Counted from the stretch's first letter, positions 17,589-26,910 are shown. The stretch: 64,000 nt of DNA from Streptomyces sp. HPF1205 (GCF_020400825.1 NZ_JAINVH010000033.1:25589-89588); one strand, 5' to 3'. Program-made: numbers and translations. The notes: generated by a model not told the origin, from the letters alone.

Positions 17589-18295
17589 ACCCGACCAGGA
17601 CCTGGACGATCACCGAGACCAACCTGCGGGACCTGGTCCGCCGCCGCGGGGTCCTCGTCCTGCTGTTCCTGGTGCCGCTGGTGTTCTACGCCGGCCGGCG
17701 CGGGGACCACACGGGGCAGTCCGTACGGTTCCTCCTGCTCGGTCTGGCCTTCACCATCAGCACGGCGGCGCTGTTCGCGTCCTGCGCGCTGCGCTCGCTC
17801 GAACCCCGGCTGCGGCTGTCCGGCTACCGCGCCGCGGAGCTGAGCATCGGACGGCTGGGGGCCCTGCTGGCCGTCGGCCTGCTGGTCTGCGTTCCCTACC
17901 TCGGCGTCGTCGCCGTGGACCTGCACCCGGACCGGCTGTCCGCGATCGCCGCCGCGATGGTCCTCACCGTCGCCGTGGCAGCGCCGCTCGGGATGCTCCT
18001 CGGCGCGGTGGTGCCGCGCGAACTCGAAGGCGCCCTGCTGCTGATGGCCCTGGTCGGAGCGCAGATGATCACCGACCCCGGGGCGTCCGCGGCCAAAGCG
18101 CTGCCCTTCTGGTCCGCCCGGGAGCTGGCGACGTACGCCGTCGACCACACCGGTGCCGACTACCTGCGCCGCGGCCTGCTGCACGGCGCCGGCTGCGCCG
18201 TGGTCCTGTTCACCGCCGCGAGCCTGTGCACCGCGGCCAGGCTGCGCGCCCGCCGCGGAACCTCACCGGGCCGGGCCGGCCACGCCCGTGCCTGA
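17585..18295 (+). CDS. ABC transporter permease
   Basis: 236 residues from GTG 17585, overlapping the ATPase stop as GTGA. Six hydrophobic segments are seen, including GVLVLLFLVPLVFYAG, FLLLGLAFTISTAALFASC, LGALLAVGLLVCVPYLGV and AIAAAMVLTVAVAAPLGMLL, fitting an ABC-2 type permease. With the adjacent ATPase it should form an exporter of about two plus two subunits. The substrate is unknown; the PadR gene upstream hints at drug or stress response. Confidence 0.85.
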   Translation: MNPTRTWTITETNLRDLVRRRGVLVLLFLVPLVFYAGRRGDHTGQSVRFLLLGLAFTISTAALFASCALRSLEPRLRLSGYRAAELSIGRLGALLAVGLLVCVPYLGVVAVDLHPDRLSAIAAAMVLTVAVAAPLGMLLGAVVPRELEGALLLMALVGAQMITDPGASAAKALPFWSARELATYAVDHTGADYLRRGLLHGAGCAVVLFTAASLCTAARLRARRGTSPGRAGHARA

Positions 18296-18381
18296 AGCAC
18301 GCCACCGGCCGTCCCGCCGGCCGTCTCCGCCGGTCGTCCCCGCCGGGTCGGTGGTTCCGACGTCACCCGGCCCCACGCGGG

Positions 18382-18417
18382 ACGTGCCCGGTACGCGGTG
18401 AGGCGTACCGGGCACGT
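18382..18417. terminator. bidirectional hairpin terminator
   Basis: Perfect 15-bp stem, ACGTGCCCGGTACGC at 18382-18396 and GCGTACCGGGCACGT at 18403-18417, with a 6-base loop. It separates the ABC permease (ends 18295, plus) from the FG-GAP gene (ends 18457, minus). Confidence 0.85.
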
Positions 18418-18456
18418 CGTCGGCGGGCGTGGCCGCCCGCAGGTGCTGACGGTGAA

Positions 18457-20271
18457 TCAGAAAAGGCTGCCGTAGGCGTTCCAGCCCGCGGTGCCGATCT
18501 CCACGCGGCCCTTGAACGTCGAGCTGCCGGTGTGGCCGGTGGCGCTGTAGCGGTAGAGCCGGCCGCCGGAGGTGACGGCGACGATGTCGGCGCGGCCGTC
18601 ACCGTCGAGGTCGCCGGGCGCGGCGAGCTTGGTGTACGCGTTCCAGCCGCCGCCGACGTCGATACGCGACCTGAACGGCGAGTAGCCGTTGCCGGTGCCC
18701 AGGTAGAGGTACAGGTGGCCGTTGCCCGCGCGGGCGACGATGTCGGCGTACCCGTCACCGTTGATGTCACCGGCGCCGGTGATCTGGTTGTACCCGCCCC
18801 AGCCGGGACCGACCTTGACGCGGTTGTAGAACGACACGTCGCCCCTGCCGCTGATCAGCCACAGCACGCCGCTGCCGTCCCGGGCCAGCACGTCCGAGTG
18901 GCCGTCGGCGTTCAGGTCGCCCGGGCCCAGCAGCTTGTTGTAGCCGCCCCAGCCGCCGCTGATGGCCACGTTGCCGGCGTCGTCGCGGTAGAGCCAGCCG
19001 TAGTACACCTCCAGCAGCGGTTCCTCGTCGTGGTCGGTGAGGGAGGTCGGGCTGAACAGCTTCGCGCCCTTCCAGCCGCCGGCCTGGCCGTACTGGTACC
19101 GCTTGCTGAGCACACCGGTGTTGTAGCTGTAGTAGTAGTACAGGTTGCCGCCGGAGGTCTGGCCGAACAGGTCGTTCTTGCCCCACACCGACGTGTGGCC
19201 CTGCCCGGCGATCACGCGGTCGTTCCAGCCGCCGCCCACGGGCCGGCGTCCGGTGAGGCCGCCCTTGCCGGTGCCCTCGTAGTAGTAGAGGTTGCCGGCG
19301 GCGGTGCGGGCGAGGATGCCGCCCACGGAGTCCACGTCGTCGCCGAAGCCGACGAGCTGGTTGAAGACGCCGAAGCCGTAGCCGATCTTCACCCGGGCGG
19401 ACAGCGGGTCGGCTCCCGTGCCGCTGAAGGCGTACATCCACAGGTCGCCGTTCAGGTCGCGGGCGACGAGTGTCTGCACGCCGGTGGCGGTGATGTCGCC
19501 GGCGCCGATGAGCTGGTCGTAGCCGCCGAAGCCGCGGCCCACTTTGACGCGGGCTGCGAACGGCGCCATGTTGCTGCCCGTGCCCCTGTACAGGTACAGG
19601 TCGCCGGACGGCGTGCGGGCCAGCAGGTCGCCCCAGCCGTCGCCGTTGGTGTCGCCCACGGCGGTGACCTGGTTGTAGATCTGCCAGCCGGGGCCGGTCC
19701 ACTCCGGCGTGCCGTTCTCGAGGGAAGCGGCGCTGTCGAACATCTCCATGCGGCCGGACTCGGTCAGGCCCAGCACCTCGTCGCCGGAATGGGCGTCGGT
19801 CAGGTTCCCGGGCGTGAGCACGTCGCGGTACTGGGTCTCGGAGACGCCCAGTGAGATCCACTTCTTCTGGGCACTGCTCAGCACGCCGATGGCGTTGCTG
19901 TCCTCCTGGGTGATGATGTCGCCGTGGCCGTCCCCGTCGTAGTCGTACCGCGGAGTGGTCGTGGCGGTGCCGGCGGCGGCCGACGAGAACGGCCGCGTGT
20001 GCGTGGGCGGGGTGAACGTCGGGTGCGCGGTGCCTCGCGGCGCGGCGCCGCTGCCCGCGCCGGTGGCGCCGACGTTCGCGCCGATGGTGGCGACGTTCGC
20101 GCCGATGGTGGCGACATCGGCGCCGGTGGCTCCGGCGTTCGTGCCGGTCTGCGCGAGGGCGGTGCCGACGGGGCCGAACACCAAGGCGCCGGCGGCCAGC
20201 ACACCGGTCGTGCAGACCGCCAGCAGGCGGCCGCCACGGCGCGCACGCGAGCGCGCCGAAGAAGAGAACAT
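18457..20271 (-). CDS. secreted FG-GAP/VCBS repeat protein
   Basis: 604 residues from ATG 20271, preceded by a G-rich ribosome site. A signal peptide (GGRLLAVCTTGVLAAGAL core, ending TALAQ) is followed by a Gly/Ala/Thr-rich repeat (GADVATIGANVATIGANVG) and then a long series of FG-GAP blades. Examples are DYDGDGHGDIITQED, GDTNGDGWGDLLAR, GDLNADGHSDVLARDG, GDINGDGYADIVAR and GDLDGDGRADIVAV. At least seven blades are visible, enough for a complete beta-propeller. It is an exported, probably calcium-stabilised protein of unknown ligand. Sequence style is close to the other two FG-GAP proteins in the window. Confidence 0.88.
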   Translation of the reverse strand: MFSSSARSRARRGGRLLAVCTTGVLAAGALVFGPVGTALAQTGTNAGATGADVATIGANVATIGANVGATGAGSGAAPRGTAHPTFTPPTHTRPFSSAAAGTATTTPRYDYDGDGHGDIITQEDSNAIGVLSSAQKKWISLGVSETQYRDVLTPGNLTDAHSGDEVLGLTESGRMEMFDSAASLENGTPEWTGPGWQIYNQVTAVGDTNGDGWGDLLARTPSGDLYLYRGTGSNMAPFAARVKVGRGFGGYDQLIGAGDITATGVQTLVARDLNGDLWMYAFSGTGADPLSARVKIGYGFGVFNQLVGFGDDVDSVGGILARTAAGNLYYYEGTGKGGLTGRRPVGGGWNDRVIAGQGHTSVWGKNDLFGQTSGGNLYYYYSYNTGVLSKRYQYGQAGGWKGAKLFSPTSLTDHDEEPLLEVYYGWLYRDDAGNVAISGGWGGYNKLLGPGDLNADGHSDVLARDGSGVLWLISGRGDVSFYNRVKVGPGWGGYNQITGAGDINGDGYADIVARAGNGHLYLYLGTGNGYSPFRSRIDVGGGWNAYTKLAAPGDLDGDGRADIVAVTSGGRLYRYSATGHTGSSTFKGRVEIGTAGWNAYGSLF

Positions 20272-20611
20272 GAATCCCCCCACAGGATCGTGATGATGCG
20301 CCGCGCGGTGGGCGCGGGAAGGACCAAGGCGAGCAGGTGTCATCCGCCCGAGTCAAGGAAAGCCGAACCTGCCGGCAGTGCCGAACCTGCCGGCAGTGCC
20401 GAACCTGCCGGCAGTGCTGAACCTGCCCGCACTGCCCGCTGCCGACAAGGAGGCCGGGCCTCCAGGCGTGTGACAGCAGTGCACACAGTACGCGCTCGTG
20501 TCGCCCGCGCAACTTCCTTTCGTACGACCCGTACGTCCCGTAAGCGGAACTGAAACCGGGGGCAAGCCGGGCTTGCTGTCGCGGGGGCGACGCCGCTGCC
20601 ACGCTCGAATC
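20272..20611. other. 340-bp gene-free stretch with palindromic tandem repeats
   Basis: Divergent promoter region between the FG-GAP gene (minus) and a small membrane-protein gene (plus). It holds the 18-bp repeat array at 20362-20433. No clear promoter elements were recognised. Confidence 0.5.
20362..20433. repeat. 18-bp tandem repeat containing a 10-bp palindrome
   Basis: Four 18-bp units of GCCGAACCTGCCGGCAGT (20362-20379, 20380-20397, 20398-20415 exact; 20416-20433 diverged). Each of the first three contains the palindrome CTGCCGGCAG. The array lies about 90 bp upstream of the FG-GAP gene and could be a multi-copy binding site. Confidence 0.85.
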
Positions 20612-21280
20612 ATGACGACGACACAGGACACGATCCCCCGCCGCGGTCGCCGATCCCACCTGTGGTCCGGCGGGGTACGGGCCGCCGCCCGGGTCGTGGC
20701 GCACACCACGACCACCGTGGTGGCCGCGGCGCTGGGCGTGGCGGCGGTGGCCGGGTGGAGCACTCCCGTGGCCCTCGCCGGCTGGACCACGGCCGCGGCG
20801 GCGGGCGCCGCCGGCGTGCTCGCCGGGACGCTGCGCGTGGTCCTCGGTACCGACGTGCCCGCCGACCGGGAACGGGGCCGACTGCTCCTCATACTGCTGA
20901 CCTCCGTCTTCACCTGGGCGTTCATGGCGACCTCCGCGATCTGCCTGAGCTGGTTCTGCCACGCCCACGCGCTCGACCGGCACGCCACCCTCAAGGTCCC
21001 GGCGACCGTCTCGGACTGCGAGAACCGGGGCGACAGCAACGAGTGCACCTACCACTGGCTCGCCGGCGACCGCGCCTACCGCTCACGGGACACCGCGGAC
21101 CGGGCCTGGCCGGACGGGCACCGCGTCACCGTACCGATCGACCCGGCCCACCCCGGCCGCCAGGCCGTGGTCACCCGCGGCTACTGGGCGGCGTGGATCG
21201 GGGTCGCGGTCGGCGCCCTGGGCACGCCCTTCGGCGCTGTGACGGTGTGGGTCCTGGAATCCGACCTGGGCGGGATGTGA
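20612..21280 (+). CDS. small membrane protein of unknown function
   Basis: 222 residues from ATG 20612. Hydrophobic stretches are at about 28-75 (TTVVAAALGVAAVAGW, TTAAAAGAAGVLAG), about 92-112 (LLLILLTSVFTWAFMATSAICLSWF, split here by context) and about 193-213 near the C-terminus. Between the last two is an extracytoplasmic-looking domain with Cys pair CENRGDSNECTYHWLAGD and an immunoglobulin-like VTVPIDPAHPGRQ segment. This resembles DUF3592-type proteins, which have the same membrane-loop-membrane layout. The role is unknown. A LysR gene follows 62 bp downstream on the same strand. Confidence 0.7.
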   Translation: MTTTQDTIPRRGRRSHLWSGGVRAAARVVAHTTTTVVAAALGVAAVAGWSTPVALAGWTTAAAAGAAGVLAGTLRVVLGTDVPADRERGRLLLILLTSVFTWAFMATSAICLSWFCHAHALDRHATLKVPATVSDCENRGDSNECTYHWLAGDRAYRSRDTADRAWPDGHRVTVPIDPAHPGRQAVVTRGYWAAWIGVAVGALGTPFGAVTVWVLESDLGGM

Positions 21281-21342
21281 CGCGGTTCCCCCTGCCAGGA
21301 TGGGAGGCGGCGGGGCAGGACGCCACGGCGACTGGGGGCGGA

Positions 21343-22305
21343 GTGGAACTCGATCCGAAGCGCTTGCTGATCCTGCGCCACATCGCCGACAGCGGCGGTG
21401 TGGCCGCCGCCGCCCGCGTCCTCGGGCACACGGCGTCGGCGGTGTCGCAGCAGTTGCAGCGGCTGGAACGGGAGGCCGGCGTGCCGCTGGTCGACCGCAG
21501 CGGCGGGCGGGCCGAACTGACCGCGGCCGGACGGCTGCTGGCGCACCACGGCGGCCGTATCGGCACCGCGCTGACCGATGCCGCCCGCGACCTGCGGGAC
21601 CTGACCGGCCGCGCGTCCGGCCCGGTCACCATCGGCGTGCCCGGCCCGGCCATCGGCTACTTCGCCACCACCGCGCTCCATCTGCTCGCCGGAACCCACC
21701 CGGCGATCACATCCCGGCTCGTCGAGGCCGACCGTGAGGAGGGCTTGCGAACGCTGCGCCTCGGTGAGCTCGACGTCCTGGTGATCGAGGACGACAGCGA
21801 GGCCCCGACCCCGCTCCCACCGGGCGTCGCCGCGCGGATGATGCTGGAGGACGAGTACCGCCTGGTACTCCCGGACGGCTGGGAGACACCCGCGAGCCCC
21901 GCCGGGCTGACCGGGCGACCGTGGATCGGCGCCCCCGCGGGCTCACCGCGTGACCTGGCGTTCCAGCGGCTCGCCGCGGAGCACGGTATCGCGCCCTCGG
22001 TGCGGCACGTCGCCGCCCACCGGTTCGCCGTGTACAGCATGCTCGCCGCCCGGCTCGGTCCGGCGATCCTGCCCGCGTACGCCGCCGCGCTGATCACCCA
22101 CGGCGGAATCACCGCCCTGCCCGTCCCCGGCCGCTACCTGGTCCGCTCACTGCGCCGCACCGGCCCTGACGCGCCCCTCCCCGCCGCAGAGGCAGCGGCG
22201 GAGGCCCTGCAGACCGCGCTGCTGCACAGCGCCGAATCCCTTGTCGCCCGCGGCATGACCTCCGTCGAGCCACGTGTCTCCGCCCTGCGCGACCCGAGCA
22301 CCTGA
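21343..22305 (+). CDS. LysR family transcriptional regulator
   Basis: 320 residues from GTG 21343 (GGGGGCGGA ahead). The N-terminal winged helix reads LLILRHIADSGGVAAAARVLGHTASAVSQQLQRLEREAG, given here in parts: HIADSGGVAAAARVL, HTASAVSQQLQRLE and VPLVDRSGG. The effector-binding domain follows from about residue 90 (ASGPVTIGVPGPAIGYFATT) to the end. LysR proteins usually control a neighbouring gene, but no divergent partner is present. Candidate targets are the membrane protein upstream or the DUF2252 gene downstream. Confidence 0.9.
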   Translation: MELDPKRLLILRHIADSGGVAAAARVLGHTASAVSQQLQRLEREAGVPLVDRSGGRAELTAAGRLLAHHGGRIGTALTDAARDLRDLTGRASGPVTIGVPGPAIGYFATTALHLLAGTHPAITSRLVEADREEGLRTLRLGELDVLVIEDDSEAPTPLPPGVAARMMLEDEYRLVLPDGWETPASPAGLTGRPWIGAPAGSPRDLAFQRLAAEHGIAPSVRHVAAHRFAVYSMLAARLGPAILPAYAAALITHGGITALPVPGRYLVRSLRRTGPDAPLPAAEAAAEALQTALLHSAESLVARGMTSVEPRVSALRDPST

Positions 22306-22443
22306 GAACCCGTCCGTCCCGAGCCCACCGACGCCGTCGCGGCCCGACTCGCCGGAGCGCACCAGCACGTCACCGCCCGACTCGAGCAGCGCCCGGCCGT
22401 CGTCGGCAGTCACACGACGCACCGGCCGCATCGCTCCAGCCGC

Positions 22444-22471
22444 TTGACGTCCATAGGAGCATCCGTAGGCT
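22444..22471 (+). promoter_or_regulatory. promoter of the DUF2252 gene (leaderless)
   Basis: TTGACG at 22444-22449, 16-base spacer, TAGGCT at 22466-22471. The GTG start at 22480 is 8 bases beyond the -10 box, so the mRNA is probably leaderless. The layout is the same as at the PadR gene. Confidence 0.7.
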
Positions 22472-22479
22472 CCCCCTCC

Positions 22480-23823
22480 GTGACCGAAACGACCACTCAC
22501 GTCCTGGGCGACAGCCCCCGAGGGCAGCAGATCCTCTCCGTCTTCGACACCGCCTTCGGCGCGCTGCTGGCCGCCGATCCGGCCGCGTTCCGGACGAAGT
22601 TCCGGAAGATGGCGGCGTCCGCGTTCGCGTTCTACCGCGGCACCGCCTGCCTGTTCTACGCCGACCTGGAACGGGAGGCCGACGGGGCCGGGGCGCCGGA
22701 CAGCGGCCCGTACCTGACGCCGAGAACCGCCCGGGTGTGGATCCACGGCGATCTGCACGCGGAGAACTTCGGCACGTATCTGGCCGCCAACGGGCGGCTG
22801 ATCTTCAACGTCAACGACTTCGACGAGGCGTTCGTCGGGCCGTTCACCTGGGACCTGCAGCGGTTCGCCGCCTCGGTGGCGCTGATCGGCTACGGCAAGG
22901 CGCTCGCCGACGACGTGATCTCGCACCTGGTGACGGTGTACGCCGACGCGTACCGGGAGCGGATCCGGCTGCTGGCCACGGGTGAGCAGGTGGCGCCGCT
23001 GACCCTGGACACCGCGCGCGGGCCGCTGCTGGACGCGCTGCGCGACGCGCGCATGCGGACCCGGGTGGAGCTGCTGGACTCGATGACCGAGGTGGTGGAC
23101 CACGACCGCCGGTTCACGGCGGGCGGCGGCGCGATCGAGCTGGACGCGGCGACGCGCGAGGAGGTGCTGGCGGCGTTCGAGGCGTATCTGGCGACGCTGC
23201 CGGAGTCCGCCCGGATACGGCCGGACAGCCACCGGGTCAAGGACGTGGTGGGGCGGCGCGGGGTCGGCATCGGCAGCGCGGGCCTGCCCTCGTACAACCT
23301 GCTGCTGGAAGGGAACACCGACGCGCTGGAGAACGACGTCGTCATCTACATGAAGCAGGGGCAGACACCCGCGGTGTCCCGGCACGTCACCGATCCCGCG
23401 ATCCGCGGCTACTTCCGCCACGAGGGCCACCGCACGGTGATCTCGCAGCGGGCGCTGCAGGCGCACGCCGATCCGTGGCTGGGCTGGACCGAGCTGGACG
23501 GGGTGGGCCAGCTGGTCGCGGAGGTGTCACCGTACGCGGTGGACCTGGACTGGTCGGACCTGGACGACCCGGCACAGATCGAGGCGGTCGTCGCCGACCT
23601 GGGCCGGGCGACGGCGACGATGCACGCCGCCGCCGACGACGAGAGCGGCCACTCGCTGGTGCCGTTCTCGACCGAGCGCGCCATCGACGAGGCCATCGGC
23701 GACGACGGGGCCGGCTTCGCCGCGATGCTGGTCGAATTCGCGCACGCCTACGGCTCGCGGGCCCGCGCGGACCACCAGATCTTCGTGGACCTCTTCCGCA
23801 ACGGCCTGATCCCGGGCCTGTAG
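22480..23823 (+). CDS. DUF2252 domain-containing protein
   Basis: 447 residues from the leaderless GTG 22480. An in-frame TTG at 22444 falls in the -35 box and is rejected. The family hallmark is VWIHGDLHAENFG followed by FNVNDFDEAFVGPFTWDLQR, a kinase-fold-like HGDxHxxN and DFD pair near residues 88-115. RYGRG- and YMKQGQ-like segments occur further on. DUF2252 proteins are about 430-470 residues, so this is full length. They look like distant relatives of aminoglycoside phosphotransferase-type kinases, but no substrate is established. No membrane segments. Confidence 0.88.
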   Translation: MTETTTHVLGDSPRGQQILSVFDTAFGALLAADPAAFRTKFRKMAASAFAFYRGTACLFYADLEREADGAGAPDSGPYLTPRTARVWIHGDLHAENFGTYLAANGRLIFNVNDFDEAFVGPFTWDLQRFAASVALIGYGKALADDVISHLVTVYADAYRERIRLLATGEQVAPLTLDTARGPLLDALRDARMRTRVELLDSMTEVVDHDRRFTAGGGAIELDAATREEVLAAFEAYLATLPESARIRPDSHRVKDVVGRRGVGIGSAGLPSYNLLLEGNTDALENDVVIYMKQGQTPAVSRHVTDPAIRGYFRHEGHRTVISQRALQAHADPWLGWTELDGVGQLVAEVSPYAVDLDWSDLDDPAQIEAVVADLGRATATMHAAADDESGHSLVPFSTERAIDEAIGDDGAGFAAMLVEFAHAYGSRARADHQIFVDLFRNGLIPGL

Positions 23824-23851
23824 GCCGCGCGGGCCCACGGCTGACCGGCCG

Positions 23852-24021
23852 CGCTACGGGCCGGTGGCTGACGGGCCCGCGGCTGACCGCCCGCGCGACG
23901 GGCCGGCGGCTGACGGGCCCGGGCTGACGGGCTGCGCTACGGGCCGGCGGCTGACGGGCCCGCCGGCCGGATCCCGCTGGCCGGATCCCGCTTGCCGGAT
24001 CCCGCCTGCCGGATCCGGTCG
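23852..24021. repeat. two blocks of short tandem repeats
   Basis: Three copies of a 27-bp block like CGCTACGGGCCGGCGGCTGA... start at 23852, 23894 and 23935 (period 41-42). They are followed by four 14-bp units of GCCGGATCCCGCTG (23966-24021, last one diverged). They fill the convergent gap between the DUF2252 gene and the SUKH-like gene. Confidence 0.8.
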
Positions 24022-24041
24022 GCCGGGCCCGGCGGGGGCCG

Positions 24042-25571
24042 TCAGCCGTGGGCCTCCCGCACTCTCGCGGCGGTACGCTCGGCGAGCTGGCGGATGCCGT
24101 TCGCGGCGTTCTCCGCGAGGGCGGCGAGTACGGTGTCGGCGTGCGTGAGGAGGGCGCGGGCCTCCTCGGGGCGGCCCGCGTCGGCCAGGGCGAGGGTGAG
24201 CCGGTAGTGCTCCTCGGCTATGTACCGGCCGAGGTTGACCTGCCGCCAGTGGCGCACTGAGTCGTCGCCGGGGGTGGCCAGGGCGTCGCGCACGGCGGCC
24301 AGGCTGTCCGCCGCCTGCGGCAGCAGGCCCGCCTCGCGCTCCAGGCGGGCCAGGGTACGGCGGGCCGAGGCCCGGTCCCATGCCGTCTCCTGCAGGTCGG
24401 CGCACAGGCGCTGGGCGCGCAGCGCCTGGGTAAGGTCGCCGAGTTCCTCGAAGTCCCGGGCGAGGGTGCTCAGCGGGGCCGTGGTCAGGGCGCGGGGCTT
24501 GTCGGGGCGGCGGAGTCTGCCCTGGTCCATGACGATGTCGTCGAGTTCGCGGATCAGCGCCACTCGCGCGAGCTCCGTCATCCCCTGGGCCAGCGCCAGG
24601 CCGGTCCATGTGGAGACCGGCTCGTCCGACGGGTCCGTCCCGAACATCGAGTCGTCGAGCCCGCGCGCCCACTGCCGCAACTCGTCCCCGGACGCGCCCG
24701 GTTCCGGCATGCCGGCCAGGCCGCACGCCGTGTCGAAGTCCGTCTCCCGCACCTCCCGCAGCAGCGGCAGATCCGCGGTGTCCCCGCGCAGCCCCACCAG
24801 CACGGCGGCGAGCCGCAGTTCGTCCGTCATCGACGACCGTGTCTCGTGCCGCAGCAGATGCCGCAGCAGGTCCAGGTCGCCCTCGGCACGCTCGAACTGC
24901 GCGGCCCGCAAGGTGGTCCGGCGCCGCACGGGGTCCTCGGCGACGTCACGCCATGCCGTGCGGTCGCCCTGCCGCAGCCGGGCGAGATCGGCGCGGCCCG
25001 CCGCGAGCACCGGCTCCCACAGCGGGGGACCGGCCGGGCCCATCCCCTCGTACGCGCACCCCTCCTCCGCGTTGAGCAGCAGGAAGTCCGGCTCGGTGCG
25101 CAGCAGCGCGGCACGCAGCCTGCCCACCAGCTCGACAGGGGAGCGTTCCGGGAAGCCCAGCGCCGCGCGGAGCTCGGCCCGCTCCTCGTCGATCCCGTAG
25201 TACTCGCGCATCTCGTCCTCGGACTCCGCGACCCACGCCAGGATCTTCTCCTCGTCGTCGTCCGGCGACAGGTGCGTGCAGTCGCGCCAGCCGGGCAGGC
25301 CGATCACGAGCTCCAGGGCCTCGTCGACGCCGGAGCCGATGATCCCCGCCGACCCCTCCGAGTCGGCGTAGAGCACCGAGCCGTCCGCGCACACGAAGTA
25401 CGAACCGCCGGTGTCGTCCCCGGCCACGATCTCCAGCGGCCCGCCCGAGGCGAGGCGGACCTCCTCGACATGGCCGTGGGCGGCACGGTCCAGGTCGAAC
25501 CCGAAGGGATTGGCGGCCAGTTCGGCCAAGCGGCGGTCCCGGCGCAGCAGCCGTAGCGCGTGATCGGTCAT
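24042..25571 (-). CDS. SUKH/SMI1-like N-terminal domain protein with TPR-like C-terminal region
   Basis: 509 residues from ATG 25571. The first 100 residues resemble the SUKH/SMI1-KNR4 superfamily: ELAANPFGFDLD, EIVAGDDTGGSYFVCADG and VLYADSEGSAGIIGS, with the typical GD..GG.Y..C core. SUKH proteins are often immunity proteins against nuclease or other toxins, or scaffolds. No toxin gene is adjacent. The C-terminal half (about 330-509) is a helical, TPR-like array ending in LAERTAARVREAHG. The N-terminal assignment is moderate; the protein could be a lone immunity-like protein. Confidence 0.65.
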   Translation of the reverse strand: MTDHALRLLRRDRRLAELAANPFGFDLDRAAHGHVEEVRLASGGPLEIVAGDDTGGSYFVCADGSVLYADSEGSAGIIGSGVDEALELVIGLPGWRDCTHLSPDDDEEKILAWVAESEDEMREYYGIDEERAELRAALGFPERSPVELVGRLRAALLRTEPDFLLLNAEEGCAYEGMGPAGPPLWEPVLAAGRADLARLRQGDRTAWRDVAEDPVRRRTTLRAAQFERAEGDLDLLRHLLRHETRSSMTDELRLAAVLVGLRGDTADLPLLREVRETDFDTACGLAGMPEPGASGDELRQWARGLDDSMFGTDPSDEPVSTWTGLALAQGMTELARVALIRELDDIVMDQGRLRRPDKPRALTTAPLSTLARDFEELGDLTQALRAQRLCADLQETAWDRASARRTLARLEREAGLLPQAADSLAAVRDALATPGDDSVRHWRQVNLGRYIAEEHYRLTLALADAGRPEEARALLTHADTVLAALAENAANGIRQLAERTAARVREAHG

Positions 25572-25949
25572 GTCACAGAACGTAACACCGCCCACTGACA
25601 ACGGCCCCTGGCCCTGCGGGCAGCCGCGACGAATCGGCCGGCACCGACCGGCACGGGCACCGGTATACGTGGCTGCCGATCCACTGCCGTGCGGCGCGCA
25701 CCCGCACGCCGTGACCGCCGGGACCGGCCCTCAAGCAGGTTCCCGCGAGGCCGCTGCCCGCCGGTCGGCATCGCGTCCCCGTCCGGCGGGCAGCCCTTGA
25801 GCACCGGCCGGACAGCAGGTGAGCACCGGCCACTGGGCGGCGAGCAGCGGCGAAGGGCGTCCCCTCCCGGACGCCCTTCGCCGCCGTCCCCCCCGGTTCC
25901 CCCGGTGACGTACGCGGTTACGGGTGCCGCGACGTGCCGGAGCCGTGGT
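25572..25949. other. 378-bp gene-free stretch
   Basis: Upstream of the SUKH-like gene and downstream of the small secreted-protein gene, both minus. It holds a clear terminator at 25847-25884. The region near 25575-25700 probably has the SUKH-like promoter, but no strong box was identified. Confidence 0.5.
25847..25884 (-). terminator. hairpin terminator of the small secreted-protein gene
   Basis: Perfect 16-bp stem, GCGGCGAAGGGCGTCC at 25847-25862 and GGACGCCCTTCGCCGC at 25869-25884, with a 6-base loop. It lies about 65 bases past the stop of the gene at 25950. Confidence 0.8.
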
Positions 25950-26384
25950 CTAGAACTGAGGGTCGAGCTTGGATCCCCACGTGTAGGTGCCGCTCGAGCC
26001 CGTCAGGTGGAAGCCGCTGTCGTCCTGGAGCAAGGCATCGGGATGGCCCGGCAGCGACAGCAAGGAGTCCTGGTCGTACGCCAGATCGGCAGGCACCTCC
26101 AGGCAGTCCTCCCAGTAGTAGGTGCCCTTCGCGAGGTAGATGGTCCTGGTCGGCCCCGTGTACCCGCCCAGTACCTGGGACCACTTGTAGGTGCCCTCCG
26201 CGAGGTAGATGTTCCGGTGGTGGCAGCCGGGCGAATGCCCGTAGCCGGGGAACTGATCCAGGTACTGGTCGACCGTGTCGTAGGCCGTGGCGGCGGCCGC
26301 GGTGGCGGGTGCGGCGCAGAGGGCACCCAGCGCGAGCGCGGTCGCGGCCACGCCCAGAGCCGCACTTGTCATTCGTCTGGCCAT
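25950..26384 (-). CDS. small secreted protein with internal repeat
   Basis: 144 residues from ATG 26384, preceded by AGGGAGA about 8 bases upstream. The signal peptide covers residues 1-32 (ALGVAATALALGALCAAP core, ending AAAA). The mature part has an internal duplication: NIYLAEGTYKWSQVL and TIYLAKGTYYWEDCL, about 27 residues apart, and later GTYTWGSKL. Three Tyr/Trp strands of this kind suggest a small beta-structure, possibly a surface-binding protein. Cys residues at about 54 and 85 may form a disulfide. No function is assigned. Confidence 0.72.
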   Translation of the reverse strand: MARRMTSAALGVAATALALGALCAAPATAAAATAYDTVDQYLDQFPGYGHSPGCHHRNIYLAEGTYKWSQVLGGYTGPTRTIYLAKGTYYWEDCLEVPADLAYDQDSLLSLPGHPDALLQDDSGFHLTGSSGTYTWGSKLDPQF

Positions 26385-26870
26385 GGTCTTCTCCCTGTCG
26401 GTCAACTGCGCACAGTGGTCCGGTCCAACGGGTGCGGAACGTCTCCCCGTGGCACACCCGCCGGGCGGCGGTTCCTCTGTCGAGGCGTACGGGTTCGCGT
26501 CGGCGTAGGGACCGGCAGGCGCGTTCCGCCGGGCCGCGGTCCCCGCCGGCCGCCGCCGTGACGCCGACGACCCGGCGTCCGAAGTGAGTGTGGCAGCGCC
26601 CCGCGAGCGGTGTCCTTGACCAGCGATCGCGGTGATTTGACGATCCGTGCTCAAGCCCCGCACGGCGCGGAGGGGGCGCCCCCCGAGTCCCGTCCCGCGG
26701 ACGATCGCTGCGGGAATCCGGGTCGTCCGCGATCCGGCCTGGATCCGCCCCGTCCGACGGCCAAATCTGCGGCAGACTTGAACCAAGAACTGTCAAAGGC
26801 GGGGGGCGGCATCGAACGTGCCGGGCGGCCGACGACGCGCAGCGGTCCATCGGTGCCGGCGACGCCCGGC

Positions 26871-26910
26871 GTCGCTGGGCGTCGCTGGGCGTCGCTGGGC
26901 GTCGCTGGGC
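26871..26910. repeat. 10-bp tandem repeat, four exact units
   Basis: GTCGCTGGGC repeated four times without change. It is part of a longer GC-rich run. Confidence 0.9.
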
